DNA of 63,378 bases from Nocardioides sp. (GTDB taxonomy: Bacteria > Actinomycetota > Actinomycetes > Propionibacteriales > Nocardioidaceae). This document shows positions 45,644 through 54,807 of this stretch, piece after piece. A model generated the notes under the pieces. It had not been told where the DNA came from. It saw only the letters and a program-made list of their open reading frames with translations, and ran no database searches. The position numbers were made by a program, and so were the translations under genes. Numbering within the stretch: the first letter of the stretch is position 1; every line of letters starts with the position of its first letter. The DNA is taken from assembly GCA_025924815.1 (NCBI GenBank), contig JAICHQ010000009.1, positions 1 to 63,378 of the forward strand. The letters run 5' to 3'.

Positions 45644-47158
45644 GTGGCTCAGCAGACCTCCGCGCCCGGCGCGATCTCCCCCGACGTCCGCCCCTGGCCG
45701 GCGCTGCTCGCGCTGTGTCTCGGCTTCTTCATGATCCTCGTCGACACGACCATCGTGACCGTGGCGACGCCGGCGATCATCTCCGACCTGCACGCCGACG
45801 TGAACAGCGTGGTCTGGGTGACCAGCGCCTACCTGCTGGCCTACGCCGTCCCGGTGCTGATCACCGGCCGGCTCGGCGACCGCTTCGGGCCGAAGAAGCT
45901 CTACCTGATCGGCCTGACGGTCTTCACGCTGGCGTCGCTGTGGTGCGGGCTGACCACGAGCATCGAGATGCTGATCATCGCCCGGGTCTTCCAGGGCCTC
46001 GGCGCGGCGATGCTCACACCGCAGACGATGGCGGTGATCACGCGCATCTTCCCCGCGGACAAGCGCGGCCAGGCGATGGCGCTGTGGGGTGCCACCGCGG
46101 GTGTTGCGATGCTGATCGGCCCGATCCTGGGTGGCGTGCTGGTCGACGCGTTCGGCTGGGAGTGGATCTTCTTCATCAACGTCCCGGTCGGAGTGATCGG
46201 CTTCCTGCTGGCGGTCCGGCTGGTGCCCACGCTGACGACCCACACGCACAGGTTCGACTGGCTGGGCGTCGCTCTCAGCGGCATCGGGATGTTCCTGCTG
46301 GTGTTCGGGATCCAGCAGGGCCACAAGTACCACTGGAACGCCTGGGTCCTGACCTCGATCATCGGCGGCCTGGTCGTCTTCGCGGTGTTCGTCCTCTGGC
46401 AGCGCGCCAACCGGCGTGAGCCGCTGGTGCCGCTCAGCCTGTTCGCCGACCGCAACTTCTCGATCTCCAACTTCGCGATCTCGGCGATGTCGTTCACCGC
46501 GACCGCGATGGGCTTCCCGACGATGCTCTACGCCCAGCTCGTCCGCGGATACTCCCCTTTGCAGTCGGCGCTGCTCTTCGTCCCGATGGCGGTGCTGTCG
46601 ATCATCCTGGCGCCGGTCGTGGGTCGCTTCACCGACAAGGTGCACCCGCGGACGCTCACGGGCGCCGGCTTCGCGATCACGGCGCTGGCGATCTTCATGC
46701 TCTCGCGCGTGCTCACCGCCGACGGCGCGCTGTGGCCGATCCTCGCCGCGTTCGCGCTGCTGGGCATCGGGATGGCGCCCATCTGGGCACCACTGGCCGC
46801 GACCGCCACCCGCAACCTGCCGATGCAGCTGGCCGGCGCCGGGTCCGGCATCTACAACGCGACGCGTCAGGTCGGGGCGGTGCTCGGCTCCGCCGCGATC
46901 GCCGTGATCATCGACAGCCGGATCGCGGCCCACGGCCTGTCCGGCGGCGCCGAGCCGGAGGGCGCGCTCCAGCAGCTCCCGGCCGCCGTCCGGGACCCCT
47001 TCAGCCAGGCCATGTCCGACGCGTTGCTGCTCCCGGGGCTGGTGCTGGTCCTGGGCCTGGTCTCGGTGCTGTTCTTCCAGCTGCCCCGCCACCTGGCGAC
47101 TCGCGAGAAGGCGCCGGTGGCCATCCCCGCCGAAGTCCCGACCCCGGCCCTCGACTGA
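45644..47158 (+). CDS. DHA2-family MFS multidrug exporter
   Basis: Product of 504 aa with about 14 hydrophobic spans. Motifs include FFMILVDTTIVTVATPAI in span 1, TGRLGDRFGPKKLYLIG (motif A) and RVFQGLGAAMLTPQTM. It differs from the other DHA2 exporter at 25.3 kb, which has its own TetR regulator; this one has none beside it. The GTG at 45644 is the best start I can place: no clear ribosome site, and a long in-frame extension into the DUF3151 gene is rejected. The transported compound is unknown. Confidence 0.88.
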   Translation: MAQQTSAPGAISPDVRPWPALLALCLGFFMILVDTTIVTVATPAIISDLHADVNSVVWVTSAYLLAYAVPVLITGRLGDRFGPKKLYLIGLTVFTLASLWCGLTTSIEMLIIARVFQGLGAAMLTPQTMAVITRIFPADKRGQAMALWGATAGVAMLIGPILGGVLVDAFGWEWIFFINVPVGVIGFLLAVRLVPTLTTHTHRFDWLGVALSGIGMFLLVFGIQQGHKYHWNAWVLTSIIGGLVVFAVFVLWQRANRREPLVPLSLFADRNFSISNFAISAMSFTATAMGFPTMLYAQLVRGYSPLQSALLFVPMAVLSIILAPVVGRFTDKVHPRTLTGAGFAITALAIFMLSRVLTADGALWPILAAFALLGIGMAPIWAPLAATATRNLPMQLAGAGSGIYNATRQVGAVLGSAAIAVIIDSRIAAHGLSGGAEPEGALQQLPAAVRDPFSQAMSDALLLPGLVLVLGLVSVLFFQLPRHLATREKAPVAIPAEVPTPALD

Positions 47159-47160
47159 TC

Positions 47161-47189
47161 CAGACCCTGCAACGTCAGCCGAGGGTCTG
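47161..47189. terminator. Hairpin between convergent MFS and fba genes
   Basis: CAGACCCT (47161-47168) and AGGGTCTG (47182-47189) form an 8-bp stem that begins 2 bp after the MFS stop and reaches into the last codons of fba. It may end both transcripts. Confidence 0.5.
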
Positions 47190-48218
47190 ACCGGTGGAGC
47201 TGAGGTTGCCGCACGCCTCGACGACGCGGGCGGCCATGCCGGCCTCGGCAGCCTTGCCCCACGCGCGCGGGTCGTAGACCTTCTTCTCACCCACGTTGCC
47301 GTCGATCTTCAAGACGCCGTCGTAGTGGCGGAGCATGTGGTCGGCGACCGGACGGGTGAAGGCGTACTGGGTGTCGGTGTCGACGTTCATCTTCACCACG
47401 CCGTACGACACGGCGTCGGCGATCTCCTGCTCCGAGGAGCCGGAGCCGCCGTGGAAGACCAGGTCGAGCGGCAGCGAGCCGGGCCCGAAGCCGGCATGGG
47501 TGCCGTACTTCTCGATGATCGCGTCCTGGGCCTTCTTCAGGATCTCCGGGCGCAGCTTGACGTTGCCCGGCTTGTAGACGCCGTGGACGTTGCCGAAGGT
47601 GAGTGCGGTCAGGTAGCGCCCCTTGTCGCCGAGCCCGAGCGCCTCCACCGTGTCGAGCGCGTCCTGAGGGGTCGTGTAGAGCTTGTCGTCCATCGCTCCC
47701 TCCACGCCGTCCTCCTCACCGCCGACGACGCCGATCTCGACCTCGAGCACGATGTGGGCGGCCGCACACTTGGCGAGCAGCTCCTGGGCGATCTGGAGGT
47801 TCTCCTCCAGCGGTACGGCGGACCCGTCCCACATGTGCGACTGGAACAGCGGCGCCTCGCCACGGGCCACTCGTTCCGCGCTGAGGTCGAGCAGCGGCCG
47901 GACGAAGCCGTCGAGCTTGTCCTTCGGGCAGTGATCGGTGTGGAGGGCGACGTGGACCGGGTAGTTCTTGGCCACCTCGACGGCGTACGCCGCGAACGCG
48001 ACCGAGCCGCTGACCATGTTCTTCACCGACGGACCCGAGAGGTACTCGGCCCCTCCGGTGGAGATCTGGATGATCCCGTCGGACCCCGCCTCGGCGAAGC
48101 CCTGGAGTGCCGCGTTGAGGGTCTGCGACGACGACACGTTGATCGCCGGGAACGCGAACCGCTTCTCCTTCGCGGTGTCGAGCATCTGCGCGTAGATCTC
48201 GGGGGTGGCGACAGGCAT
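47175..48218 (-). CDS. fba: Class II fructose-bisphosphate aldolase
   Basis: Product of 347 aa. It is the zinc-dependent aldolase of glycolysis and gluconeogenesis. Zinc and substrate residues are in HVALHTDHCPKD near residue 100, EVEIGVVGGEEDG near 170, GNVHGVYKPG and VFHGGSGSS. The ATG at 48218 has GAGGAG before it and matches the family start; 13 extra codons upstream are ignored. A TAGGGT at 48256-48261 is a likely -10 box, giving a leader of about 30 bases. Confidence 0.96.
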   Translation of the reverse strand: MPVATPEIYAQMLDTAKEKRFAFPAINVSSSQTLNAALQGFAEAGSDGIIQISTGGAEYLSGPSVKNMVSGSVAFAAYAVEVAKNYPVHVALHTDHCPKDKLDGFVRPLLDLSAERVARGEAPLFQSHMWDGSAVPLEENLQIAQELLAKCAAAHIVLEVEIGVVGGEEDGVEGAMDDKLYTTPQDALDTVEALGLGDKGRYLTALTFGNVHGVYKPGNVKLRPEILKKAQDAIIEKYGTHAGFGPGSLPLDLVFHGGSGSSEQEIADAVSYGVVKMNVDTDTQYAFTRPVADHMLRHYDGVLKIDGNVGEKKVYDPRAWGKAAEAGMAARVVEACGNLSSTGQTLG

Positions 48219-48336
48219 CGGGTGACTCCTCGTGACGCGGACTTCCAGCGCCTCCACCCTAGTGGCAGGCTCCGCAGCCGCCCCCCGGCCTCCGACCGCA
48301 GAGGGGGACCCATGACGATCTCGGGGACCGCCCGGG

Positions 48337-49080
48337 TCAGCCGCGCCAGGCCGACTCGTGCCCGAGGTCGGCGTGGGCGCGGATCCACGCGTGCATGGCG
48401 ATCGCAGCCGCGGCCGAGGCGTTGATCGACCGGGTCGAGCCGAACTGCGCGATCGAGAACGTGCCGTCGCACGCCTCGCGCGCCGACGCCGACAGGCCCG
48501 GGCCCTCCTGCCCGAACAGGAAGCACGCGCGCCGCGGCATCACCATGGTCTCCAGGTGGTCCGAGCCCGGCAGGTTGTCGATCCCGAGCAGGGTCACGGG
48601 GCCGCCGGGGTGGTCGCGCAGGTACGCCGCCAGGTCGGCCGTCGTGTGATGGTGCCGCAGGTGCTGGTAGCGATCGGTGACCATCGCGCCACGGCGGTTC
48701 CACCTGCGGTTGCCGACGATGTGCACCTCAGCGGCGAGGAACGCGTTGGCGGAGCGGACGATCGTGCCGATGTTGAAGTCGTGTCGCCAGTTCTCGATCG
48801 CCACGTGGAAGTCGTGTCGCCGGGTGTCGAGGTCGGCGACGATCGCCTCCAGCCGCCAGTAGCGGTAGCGGTCGACGACGTTGCGCCGGTCGCCCTCGGC
48901 GAGCAGCTCCGGGTCGTACTGCTCACCGACCGGCCACTCCCCGGGCCACGGTCCGACGCCGACCTCGTCGGGCCCGTAGGGCATCGGGTCGTACGGCGCA
49001 CGCTCGTCGTCGGCGTTCAGGACCAGCGCGGGGGCCACGTCGACGGCATCCACGAACGGCCCGCGCAACGGGTGATCCAT
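48337..49080 (-). CDS. TrmH/SpoU-family RNA 2'-O-methyltransferase
   Basis: Product of 247 aa. The SPOUT-fold motifs are clear: FNIGTIVRSANAF (motif 1), FLFGQEGPGLS (motif 2) and STRSINASAAAAIAMHAW (motif 3) with the knot. An N-terminal region of about 90 residues precedes them. It should use SAM to methylate a ribose in tRNA or rRNA; the target base is not predictable. The ATG lies seven bases after TAGCGT, so the mRNA is probably leaderless and the longer open frame is not used. It diverges from a DedA gene. Confidence 0.92.
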   Translation of the reverse strand: MDHPLRGPFVDAVDVAPALVLNADDERAPYDPMPYGPDEVGVGPWPGEWPVGEQYDPELLAEGDRRNVVDRYRYWRLEAIVADLDTRRHDFHVAIENWRHDFNIGTIVRSANAFLAAEVHIVGNRRWNRRGAMVTDRYQHLRHHHTTADLAAYLRDHPGGPVTLLGIDNLPGSDHLETMVMPRRACFLFGQEGPGLSASAREACDGTFSIAQFGSTRSINASAAAAIAMHAWIRAHADLGHESAWRG

Positions 49081-49087
49081 GTTCGCG

Positions 49088-49093
49088 ACGCTA
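49088..49093 (-). promoter_or_regulatory. -10 box, leaderless methyltransferase promoter
   Basis: TAGCGT on the minus strand, seven bases before the ATG at 49080. It and the DedA box are only 48 bp apart, back to back. Confidence 0.5.
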
Positions 49094-49141
49094 GTCCACG
49101 CCACGGTCCTCAGGAGTTCTCTGATCGCTCCACCCACTGGA

Positions 49142-49147
49142 TAGGCT
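49142..49147 (+). promoter_or_regulatory. -10 box, leaderless DedA promoter
   Basis: TAGGCT on the plus strand, six bases before the GTG at 49154. Confidence 0.5.
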
Positions 49148-49153
49148 CGCCCG

Positions 49154-49819
49154 GTGACCGGCCTGTACCCCTTTCTCTTCGGCATCCCGTGGATGGAGCC
49201 GAAGTGGCTCCTGGACCATTTCGGGTCGGAGTTCATCCTGATCAGCCTGGTCATCGTCTTCATCGAGTGCGGCCTGCTCTTCCCGTTCCTGCCCGGTGAC
49301 ACGCTGCTGGTCTCGGTCGGGATCTTCCTGGCCACCGACCAGCTCGACATCGGCAACGGGCCCAACCTGCTCGGGCTGGTGCTCGGCTGTCTGGCCTTCG
49401 TCACAGCGGCGTTCCTGGGCAACGTCGCGGGCTACGAGCTCGGCCGAGCGATCGGGCCTCCCGTACGCAAGCACGACGGCAGGGTGATCAAGAAGAAGTA
49501 CCTCGACCGCACCGTCGACTTCTTCGACGAGCACGGCAGCCAGGCGCTGGTGATCGGCCGGTTCGTGCCGTTCGTCCGTACCTACGTCACCCTGGTGGCC
49601 GGGGTCAGCGAGATGAACCGGCTGAAGTTCTGGCTGTGGAGCGCCATCGGGGCTCTGCTGTGGGTGCTCAGCATCATGTGTGCCGGCTACTTCCTGGGCC
49701 AGACGTTCCCGTGGGTGGCCAACAACATCGACTACCTGATCCTCGCTCTGCTCGTGCTCACGGTGATCCCCATCGCCTACGAGTGGTGGCGCAACCGCGA
49801 GGAGCAGGCCACCGGCTGA
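49154..49819 (+). CDS. DedA-family membrane protein (VTT domain)
   Basis: Product of 221 aa with four or five hydrophobic spans. The SNARE-associated/VTT region shows FIECGLLFPFLPGDTLL near residue 40 and the diagnostic RFVPFVRTYVTLVAGVSEM near 140. DedA proteins are probably lipid transporters or scramblases that support membrane homeostasis; some bacterial members move polyprenyl phosphates. The GTG follows TAGGCT by six bases. Confidence 0.93.
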   Translation: MTGLYPFLFGIPWMEPKWLLDHFGSEFILISLVIVFIECGLLFPFLPGDTLLVSVGIFLATDQLDIGNGPNLLGLVLGCLAFVTAAFLGNVAGYELGRAIGPPVRKHDGRVIKKKYLDRTVDFFDEHGSQALVIGRFVPFVRTYVTLVAGVSEMNRLKFWLWSAIGALLWVLSIMCAGYFLGQTFPWVANNIDYLILALLVLTVIPIAYEWWRNREEQATG

Positions 49820-49830
49820 CCGCAGCGAGG

Positions 49831-49854
49831 ACCGGTCGGCTCGCGCGCCGACCG
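49831..49854. terminator. Bidirectional hairpin between DedA and pyrE
   Basis: CCGGTCGGC and GCCGACCGG form a perfect 9-bp stem with a 6-base loop, between convergent genes. It lies 12 bp after the DedA stop and 4 bp from the pyrE stop. Confidence 0.65.
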
Positions 49855-49857
49855 GGC

Positions 49858-50394
49858 CTATCCGCGGACGGCGTCCAGATCGGCCTTGGTGAGGACCGAG
49901 CGGATCTCCAGCCCCGCGTCCGCGAGCGGGTTGTCGGTGCCGGGCGACCGGTCGATCGCGCAGACCACCGTCTCGACGACCGCGCCGGCCGCGCGCAGGG
50001 CCACGGTCGCGTCCCGGACCGCGCCACCGGTGGTGATGACGTCCTCGATCAGGGTGACACGCCGGCCGGCGACGTCGGGCCCCTCGGCGAGCTTGCACGT
50101 GCCGTAGGTCTTCGCCTTCTTGCGGACGAACAGAGCCGGCAGCCGGCTCTGGGCGCTCAGCACGGTGACGATCGGGATGCCGCCCATCTCGAGCCCGCCG
50201 AGGAGGTCGGTGGCCTCTGGGACCAGGGGCACCATGGCCGAGGTGACCCGGGCGAGGAGGTCGGGATCGGTCTCGAAGAGGTACTTGTCGAAGTACTCGG
50301 TCGCGAGCTGCCCGGATCGCAGGGTGAACTCGCCGGTGAGCCGGCACCGGGCGTCGACGTCGCGGGCGAGCGCTGATCCGTCCTGAGCTGCCAT
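49858..50394 (-). CDS. pyrE: Orotate phosphoribosyltransferase
   Basis: Product of 178 aa. It joins orotate to PRPP to give OMP in pyrimidine synthesis. The PRPP-binding motif is VTLIEDVITTGGAV near residue 115, and the flexible loop FVRKKAKTYGT is near 90. Length is in the normal range (about 180). The ATG shares its promoter region with the divergent epimerase gene, 17 bp away. TAGCCA lies one base before the start, too close for a leaderless -10, so the true promoter is unclear. No other pyrimidine gene is nearby. Confidence 0.94.
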   Translation of the reverse strand: MAAQDGSALARDVDARCRLTGEFTLRSGQLATEYFDKYLFETDPDLLARVTSAMVPLVPEATDLLGGLEMGGIPIVTVLSAQSRLPALFVRKKAKTYGTCKLAEGPDVAGRRVTLIEDVITTGGAVRDATVALRAAGAVVETVVCAIDRSPGTDNPLADAGLEIRSVLTKADLDAVRG

Positions 50395-50399
50395 GTGGC

Positions 50400-50405
50400 T
50401 ACTGT
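50400..50405 (+). promoter_or_regulatory. -10 box, leaderless epimerase promoter
   Basis: TACTGT on the plus strand, six bases before the ATG at 50412. The divergent pyrE start lies 6 bp upstream of the box. Confidence 0.45.
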
Positions 50406-50411
50406 CGCAGC

Positions 50412-51395
50412 ATGCGGATCCTGATCATCGGTGGCACCCGGTTCGTCGGACATGCGATGGCGGAGGCCGCGCTCGACTCCGGGCACGACGTCAGCCTCCT
50501 CCACCGCACCGCGACCGACGAGCTTCCAGCCGCCACGCACCTGTTGGCCGACCGCGACGGCGACCTCTCGGTCCTCGCCGGGCTCGACTTCGACGCGACG
50601 ATCGACGTCTGCGCCTACGTGCCGGGTCAGGTCCGCTCCCTGCACGAGGCGCTCGGAGATCGCGGCGGCCACCACCTGTTTGTCTCGACGGTCTCGGTGT
50701 ACCAGGAGCCGGACGGCCCGGGAGCGAGCGAGGACTCGCCGCTCTTCGCACCCGCACCCGAAGACGCGACCGAGGTCACGAACGAGACCTACGGCCCGCT
50801 CAAGGTGACCTGCGAGAACGTCGCCACCGAGCTGTACCCCGCGGACGCGCTGGCGATCATCCGCCCGACGTACGTCGTGGGGCCGCGCGACATGACCGCG
50901 CGCTACCCGTGGTGGGTGCTGCGTGCCGCCCGGGGTGGCAACATCATCGCGCCCGGGCCTGCCGAGGCCCCCATGCAGTACATCGACGCCCGCGACCTGG
51001 GCTCCTGGACCGTCCGCCTGGCCGAGCAGCGAGTCGGCGGCACGTTCACCGCGGCCCACCCGCACACGACGTACGGCGCCCTCCTCGACGAGACCCTCGA
51101 GGCGGTGCCGAGCGACGCCCGGCTCGTGCCGGTCGACGGCGACTGGCTGGTCGAGCAGGGGGTCGACGGGCTCCAGCTGCCGCTGTGGACCGAGGGCGGC
51201 GTCGAGTGGTCGCTGGCCATGGCCACCGACAAGGCCCAGGTCGCCGGGCTCACCTACCGGCCCTTCGCGGAGACGGTGCGTGACACCCTCGCCTGGGCCG
51301 AGGCGAACCCCGACCAGGCCGTCAGCGAGCAGTGGGGGATGTCGCCGGAGCGCGAGCAGGAGCTGCTCATGGCCTGGCAGACCACCCAGGCCTGA
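50412..51395 (+). CDS. NAD-dependent epimerase/dehydratase family protein
   Basis: Product of 327 aa. It is an extended short-chain dehydrogenase with the nucleotide-binding motif ILIIGGTRFVGHAM and an ATHLLADRDGD region that follows. The usual YxxxK appears as YGPLKVTCE near residue 128, and IIRPTYVVGPRD follows. Similar proteins are annotated as reductases or epimerases of unknown substrate. The ATG lies six bases after TACTGT. It ends 7 bp before an aminotransferase gene, so the two form an operon. Confidence 0.85.
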   Translation: MRILIIGGTRFVGHAMAEAALDSGHDVSLLHRTATDELPAATHLLADRDGDLSVLAGLDFDATIDVCAYVPGQVRSLHEALGDRGGHHLFVSTVSVYQEPDGPGASEDSPLFAPAPEDATEVTNETYGPLKVTCENVATELYPADALAIIRPTYVVGPRDMTARYPWWVLRAARGGNIIAPGPAEAPMQYIDARDLGSWTVRLAEQRVGGTFTAAHPHTTYGALLDETLEAVPSDARLVPVDGDWLVEQGVDGLQLPLWTEGGVEWSLAMATDKAQVAGLTYRPFAETVRDTLAWAEANPDQAVSEQWGMSPEREQELLMAWQTTQA

Positions 51396-51402
51396 GCACG
51401 AG

Positions 51403-52572
51403 ATGACACCCGCCCACCGCCTCGACGGGATCCCGCCGACGATCTTCACCACGATGTCGGCACTGGCAGTGCGCACCGGCGCGGTCAACCTGGGTCAGGG
51501 GTTCCCCGACGCCGACGGCCCGGCGTCGGTGCTGGCGGCGGCCGAGCGGGCGATGCACTCGGGCTTCAACCAGTACGCCCCCGGGCCCGGCGTCCCGATG
51601 CTCCGGCAGGCGATCGCCCGGCACCAGCAGCGCCACTACGGCCTCGAGCTCGACCCCGACCGGCAGGTCGTGGTGACGACCGGCTGCACCGAGGGAGTCG
51701 CCGCTGCCCTGCTCGGCCTGGTCGACCCCGGCGACGAGGTCGTCGTCCTCGAGCCCTACTACGACTCCTATGTCGCGATGATCCAGATGTGCGGCGGCGT
51801 ACGCCGTCCGGTCACCCTGCGGGCTCCAGACTTCCGTCTCGACGTGGACGAGCTGCGCGCCGCCGTCGGGCCGCGCACCCGCTTCGTGCTGCTGAACTCC
51901 CCGCACAACCCCACGGGCACGGTCCTGACCCCGGCCGAGCTCCAGGGCGTCGCGGACGTGGCGATCGAGCACGACCTGACCGTGATCACCGACGAGGTGT
52001 ACGAGCACCTGACCTTCGCCGACGACACCGGCGCCCACTCCCACCTCCCGATCTCGACGCTACCCGGGATGTTCGAGCGGACGTTGACCCTGTCCAGCGC
52101 CGGGAAGTCCTACAGCGTCACGGGCTGGAAGGTCGGCTGGGCGACAGGGCCCGACGACCTGGTCGGGGCCGTCCTCTCGGCCAAGCAATGGCTGACCTTC
52201 ACCTCCGGCAGGCCGCTCCAGCACGGCATCGCGGCTGCCCTGGACGACGAGCCCGACTGGCCGCGCGACCTCGCCCGGGACCTGAGGGCGCGACGTGACC
52301 TGCTCTGCGACGGGCTGACCCGGCTCGGGCTCGACGTACGTCGTCCCGAGGGCACCTACTTCGCGCTCGCCGACATCACGTCCCTGGGGTGGGAGAACGG
52401 CATGGAGTTCTGCCTGGCCCTGCCCGAACGGGCCGGCGTCGTCGCGATCCCGGCACAGCCCTTCCACGACAGCGACGTCGGCGACCAGCTGGTGCGGTGG
52501 GCGTTCTGCAAGGAGTCCGCGGTGATCGAGGAGGCGCTGGCCCGACTGGCCGCGGGCGATCTCAGACGCTGA
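51403..52572 (+). CDS. Class I/II pyridoxal-phosphate aminotransferase
   Basis: Product of 389 aa in the aspartate-aminotransferase fold. Features are NLGQGFPDADGP at the N-terminus, NQYAPGPGVPMLRQAI, LNSPHNPTGTVLT with the Asn, DEVYEHLTF, and the PLP lysine in SSAGKSYSVTGWKVGW. The pattern resembles kynurenine/methionine or succinyldiaminopimelate (DapC-like) aminotransferases; the substrate cannot be told. It follows the epimerase gene by 7 bp. The last 11 bp overlap the 3' end of the opposite-strand membrane protein gene. Confidence 0.9.
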   Translation: MTPAHRLDGIPPTIFTTMSALAVRTGAVNLGQGFPDADGPASVLAAAERAMHSGFNQYAPGPGVPMLRQAIARHQQRHYGLELDPDRQVVVTTGCTEGVAAALLGLVDPGDEVVVLEPYYDSYVAMIQMCGGVRRPVTLRAPDFRLDVDELRAAVGPRTRFVLLNSPHNPTGTVLTPAELQGVADVAIEHDLTVITDEVYEHLTFADDTGAHSHLPISTLPGMFERTLTLSSAGKSYSVTGWKVGWATGPDDLVGAVLSAKQWLTFTSGRPLQHGIAAALDDEPDWPRDLARDLRARRDLLCDGLTRLGLDVRRPEGTYFALADITSLGWENGMEFCLALPERAGVVAIPAQPFHDSDVGDQLVRWAFCKESAVIEEALARLAAGDLRR

Positions 52573-53650
52573 ACACCCAAGCCTTCACCTCGGGCCGGAT
52601 CAGGCACACGATCGTCGCGACCGCGGCCGCGAGCGGCACCAGCAGCACCAGCGAGCCGAGGACCGCGACCATGGAGAGGCCGGCGACCCCGATGCTGGAG
52701 ACCAGCAGCGCGTACCACGCCCAGCGACGCCGGCGGTACAGCACGACGGCCACGGCGATCGCCACCAGCGCCCACGCCAGCACCACCGCGCACATGGTGT
52801 AGCCGATCACGAGCAGGTCGTGGTCGCTGATGCCACGCTCGGCCAGCTGCGGGTTCTGCTCGTGCATCCGGGTGAGCACGGTCGCGGAGTCGGCGGCGAG
52901 CACGGCGATCGACCCCGTCACCAGCAGCAGGGTCACCGAGCAGAACGCCCAGGTCACCACGCACGCCCAGGTCAGGGCGAGCGGGCGTCGGCCGGCGGGT
53001 GACGGACCCCGCCCGTGCACGTCGTAAGCCGAGGTGGGCGGGGGCACCCAGCCCAGGGGGACGCCGCCCTGGGGACCGGGCTGCGGGGGCCAGCCCGGGT
53101 TGGCCGGCGGCGCCTGACCGAGCGGCGGCCGGTCCGTGGCCGGGGTCCGGCGAGCGGGGCCGGGATCGGTGGGTGGCCCGGCCGGTCGGGGCACGCCGTC
53201 GAAGAAGTGGCGACCCGGCCCGAACCACAAGGTCGCGACCGCGGCCCCGATGCCGGCGGCCAGCACCCCCAGGCCCGACGACAGCATCGCGTCGGTGGCG
53301 AGTGCGCAGAGCAGGAGCGGCGCGGCGAGCACCGTCATCACCAGGCGGCCCGTGCGGTTGCCCTTCAGCGCCTCCGCCCCGAGGATGCCCATCGCCGTGG
53401 CGCACACGGCGGCGACCAGCGACAGCACCCGGACCGCGGTGATCAGCCCCGCCAGCGTGACGCCGTCCCCGAGGGACGCGTCGGCGAGGAAGCCGTTCAG
53501 CGACTCCCGGGTCGCCAGCGACTGCAGGGCGGTGATGCGGTCCCAGACCATCAGGACGACGAACACCGACCCGGCCATCACCATGACGCAGGCCACGGTC
53601 ACCTGGCCCGGGCGGTCGCTCCTCGGCTCGGTCTCGCTCACGCGCTCCAT
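52562..53650 (-). CDS. Membrane protein with proline-rich hydrophilic middle
   Basis: Product of 362 aa. Two groups of hydrophobic segments (about residues 17-40 and 65-140, and 230-360) are separated by a Pro/Gly-rich hydrophilic stretch of about 75 residues. The later group includes AVVLYRRRRWAWYALLV, typical of the DUF-type membrane proteins with repeated spans in actinobacteria. No family with known function is recognised. The ATG at 53650 is uncertain: a GTG three codons later (53641) has GGAG three bases upstream. Its 3' end overlaps the aminotransferase gene by 11 bp. Confidence 0.7.
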   Translation of the reverse strand: MERVSETEPRSDRPGQVTVACVMVMAGSVFVVLMVWDRITALQSLATRESLNGFLADASLGDGVTLAGLITAVRVLSLVAAVCATAMGILGAEALKGNRTGRLVMTVLAAPLLLCALATDAMLSSGLGVLAAGIGAAVATLWFGPGRHFFDGVPRPAGPPTDPGPARRTPATDRPPLGQAPPANPGWPPQPGPQGGVPLGWVPPPTSAYDVHGRGPSPAGRRPLALTWACVVTWAFCSVTLLLVTGSIAVLAADSATVLTRMHEQNPQLAERGISDHDLLVIGYTMCAVVLAWALVAIAVAVVLYRRRRWAWYALLVSSIGVAGLSMVAVLGSLVLLVPLAAAVATIVCLIRPEVKAWVFSV

Positions 53651-53707
53651 TGCATCACGGGGACCTGTGGGGATCGGCATTCTCGCGGGCACGGCAGGAT
53701 GGCAGCC

Positions 53708-54733
53708 ATGAGCTACCAGGCAGCCGACACCCGGTACGACAGCACGGACTACCGCCACACCGGCCGCAGCGGGCTCCAGCTCCCGCCGCTGTCGCTGGGC
53801 CTGTGGCAGAACTTCGGGGACGACCGCCCCGAGGAGTCCCAGCGCGCGATCCTGCGCCGCGCCTTCGACCGTGGCGTGACGCACTTCGACCTCGCCAACA
53901 ACTACGGGCCGCCGTACGGCCGGGCCGAGGAGAACTTCGGCCGCTGGATGCGCGAGGACTTCGCGCCGTACCGCGACGAGCTGGTCATCTCCACCAAGGC
54001 CGGCTACGACATGTGGGCCGGCCCCTACGGCCAGGGCGGCGGATCACGGAAGTACCTGCTGGCGTCGCTCGACCAGTCGCTCGCGCGGATGGGCCTGGCG
54101 TACGTCGACATCTTCTACAGCCACCGGTTCGACCCGGACACGCCGCTCGAGGAGACGATCGGGGCGCTCGACACCGCTGTCCGCTCCGGACGGGCGCTGT
54201 ACGCCGGGATCTCGTCGTACTCGGCCCCGAAGACCCGTGAGGCCGCGACGATCGCCCGGGAGCTGGGGACTCCGCTGCTGATCCACCAGCCGTCGTACTC
54301 GATGCTCAACCGCTGGATCGAGAAGGACCTGCTCGAGGCGACCGAGGAGCAGGGCATGGGCTGCATCGTCTTCAGCGCGCTGGCCCAGGGACTGTTGACC
54401 GACCGGTACCTCGACGGCGTGCCGGACGACTCGCGCGCCGCTCGGTCGGACTCGACCATCGCCGGCCTCGACGAGAGCGTCCTGGACCGGGTGCGGTCCC
54501 TCGACGACATCGCCCAGCGGCGTGGGCAGAAGCTCGCACAGCTCGCCCTGCAGTGGGCGCTGCGCGACCCGCGGGTGACCTCGGCGGTGATCGGCGCCTC
54601 GAGCGTCGAGCAGCTCGACACCAACCTGGACGCCCTCTCGTCTCCCCCGCTGACCGATGACGAGCTGGCCGAGATCGACCGCTACGCCGTGGAGTCCGGC
54701 ATCAACCTCTGGGCGAGGTCCATCGAGGAGTAG
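53708..54733 (+). CDS. Aldo/keto reductase, YghZ/GpR-like
   Basis: Product of 341 aa, longer than typical AKRs and close to the L-glyceraldehyde-3-phosphate reductase (YghZ) group. Catalytic residues are in THFDLANNYGPPYGRAEE (Asp, Tyr), VISTKAG (Lys) and FYSHRFDPDTPLEE (His). The NADPH region near the C-terminus is SSVEQLDTNLDAL. It would reduce aldehydes, protecting against methylglyoxal-type stress. The ATG at 53708 is seven bases after CAGGAT, a variant -10 box; a second ATG nine bases upstream is an alternative. Confidence 0.9.
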   Translation: MSYQAADTRYDSTDYRHTGRSGLQLPPLSLGLWQNFGDDRPEESQRAILRRAFDRGVTHFDLANNYGPPYGRAEENFGRWMREDFAPYRDELVISTKAGYDMWAGPYGQGGGSRKYLLASLDQSLARMGLAYVDIFYSHRFDPDTPLEETIGALDTAVRSGRALYAGISSYSAPKTREAATIARELGTPLLIHQPSYSMLNRWIEKDLLEATEEQGMGCIVFSALAQGLLTDRYLDGVPDDSRAARSDSTIAGLDESVLDRVRSLDDIAQRRGQKLAQLALQWALRDPRVTSAVIGASSVEQLDTNLDALSSPPLTDDELAEIDRYAVESGINLWARSIEE

Positions 54734-54795
54734 CCCACCATGCGGCCCGCTGTGCTGAGCCGGACCTGCGCACGTGGAACACGCCACTCCGCCGC

Positions 54796-54801
54796 TAATC
54801 T
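54796..54801 (+). promoter_or_regulatory. -10 box, leaderless VOC gene promoter
   Basis: TAATCT on the plus strand, six bases before the GTG at 54808. Confidence 0.5.
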
Positions 54802-54807
54802 CAACAC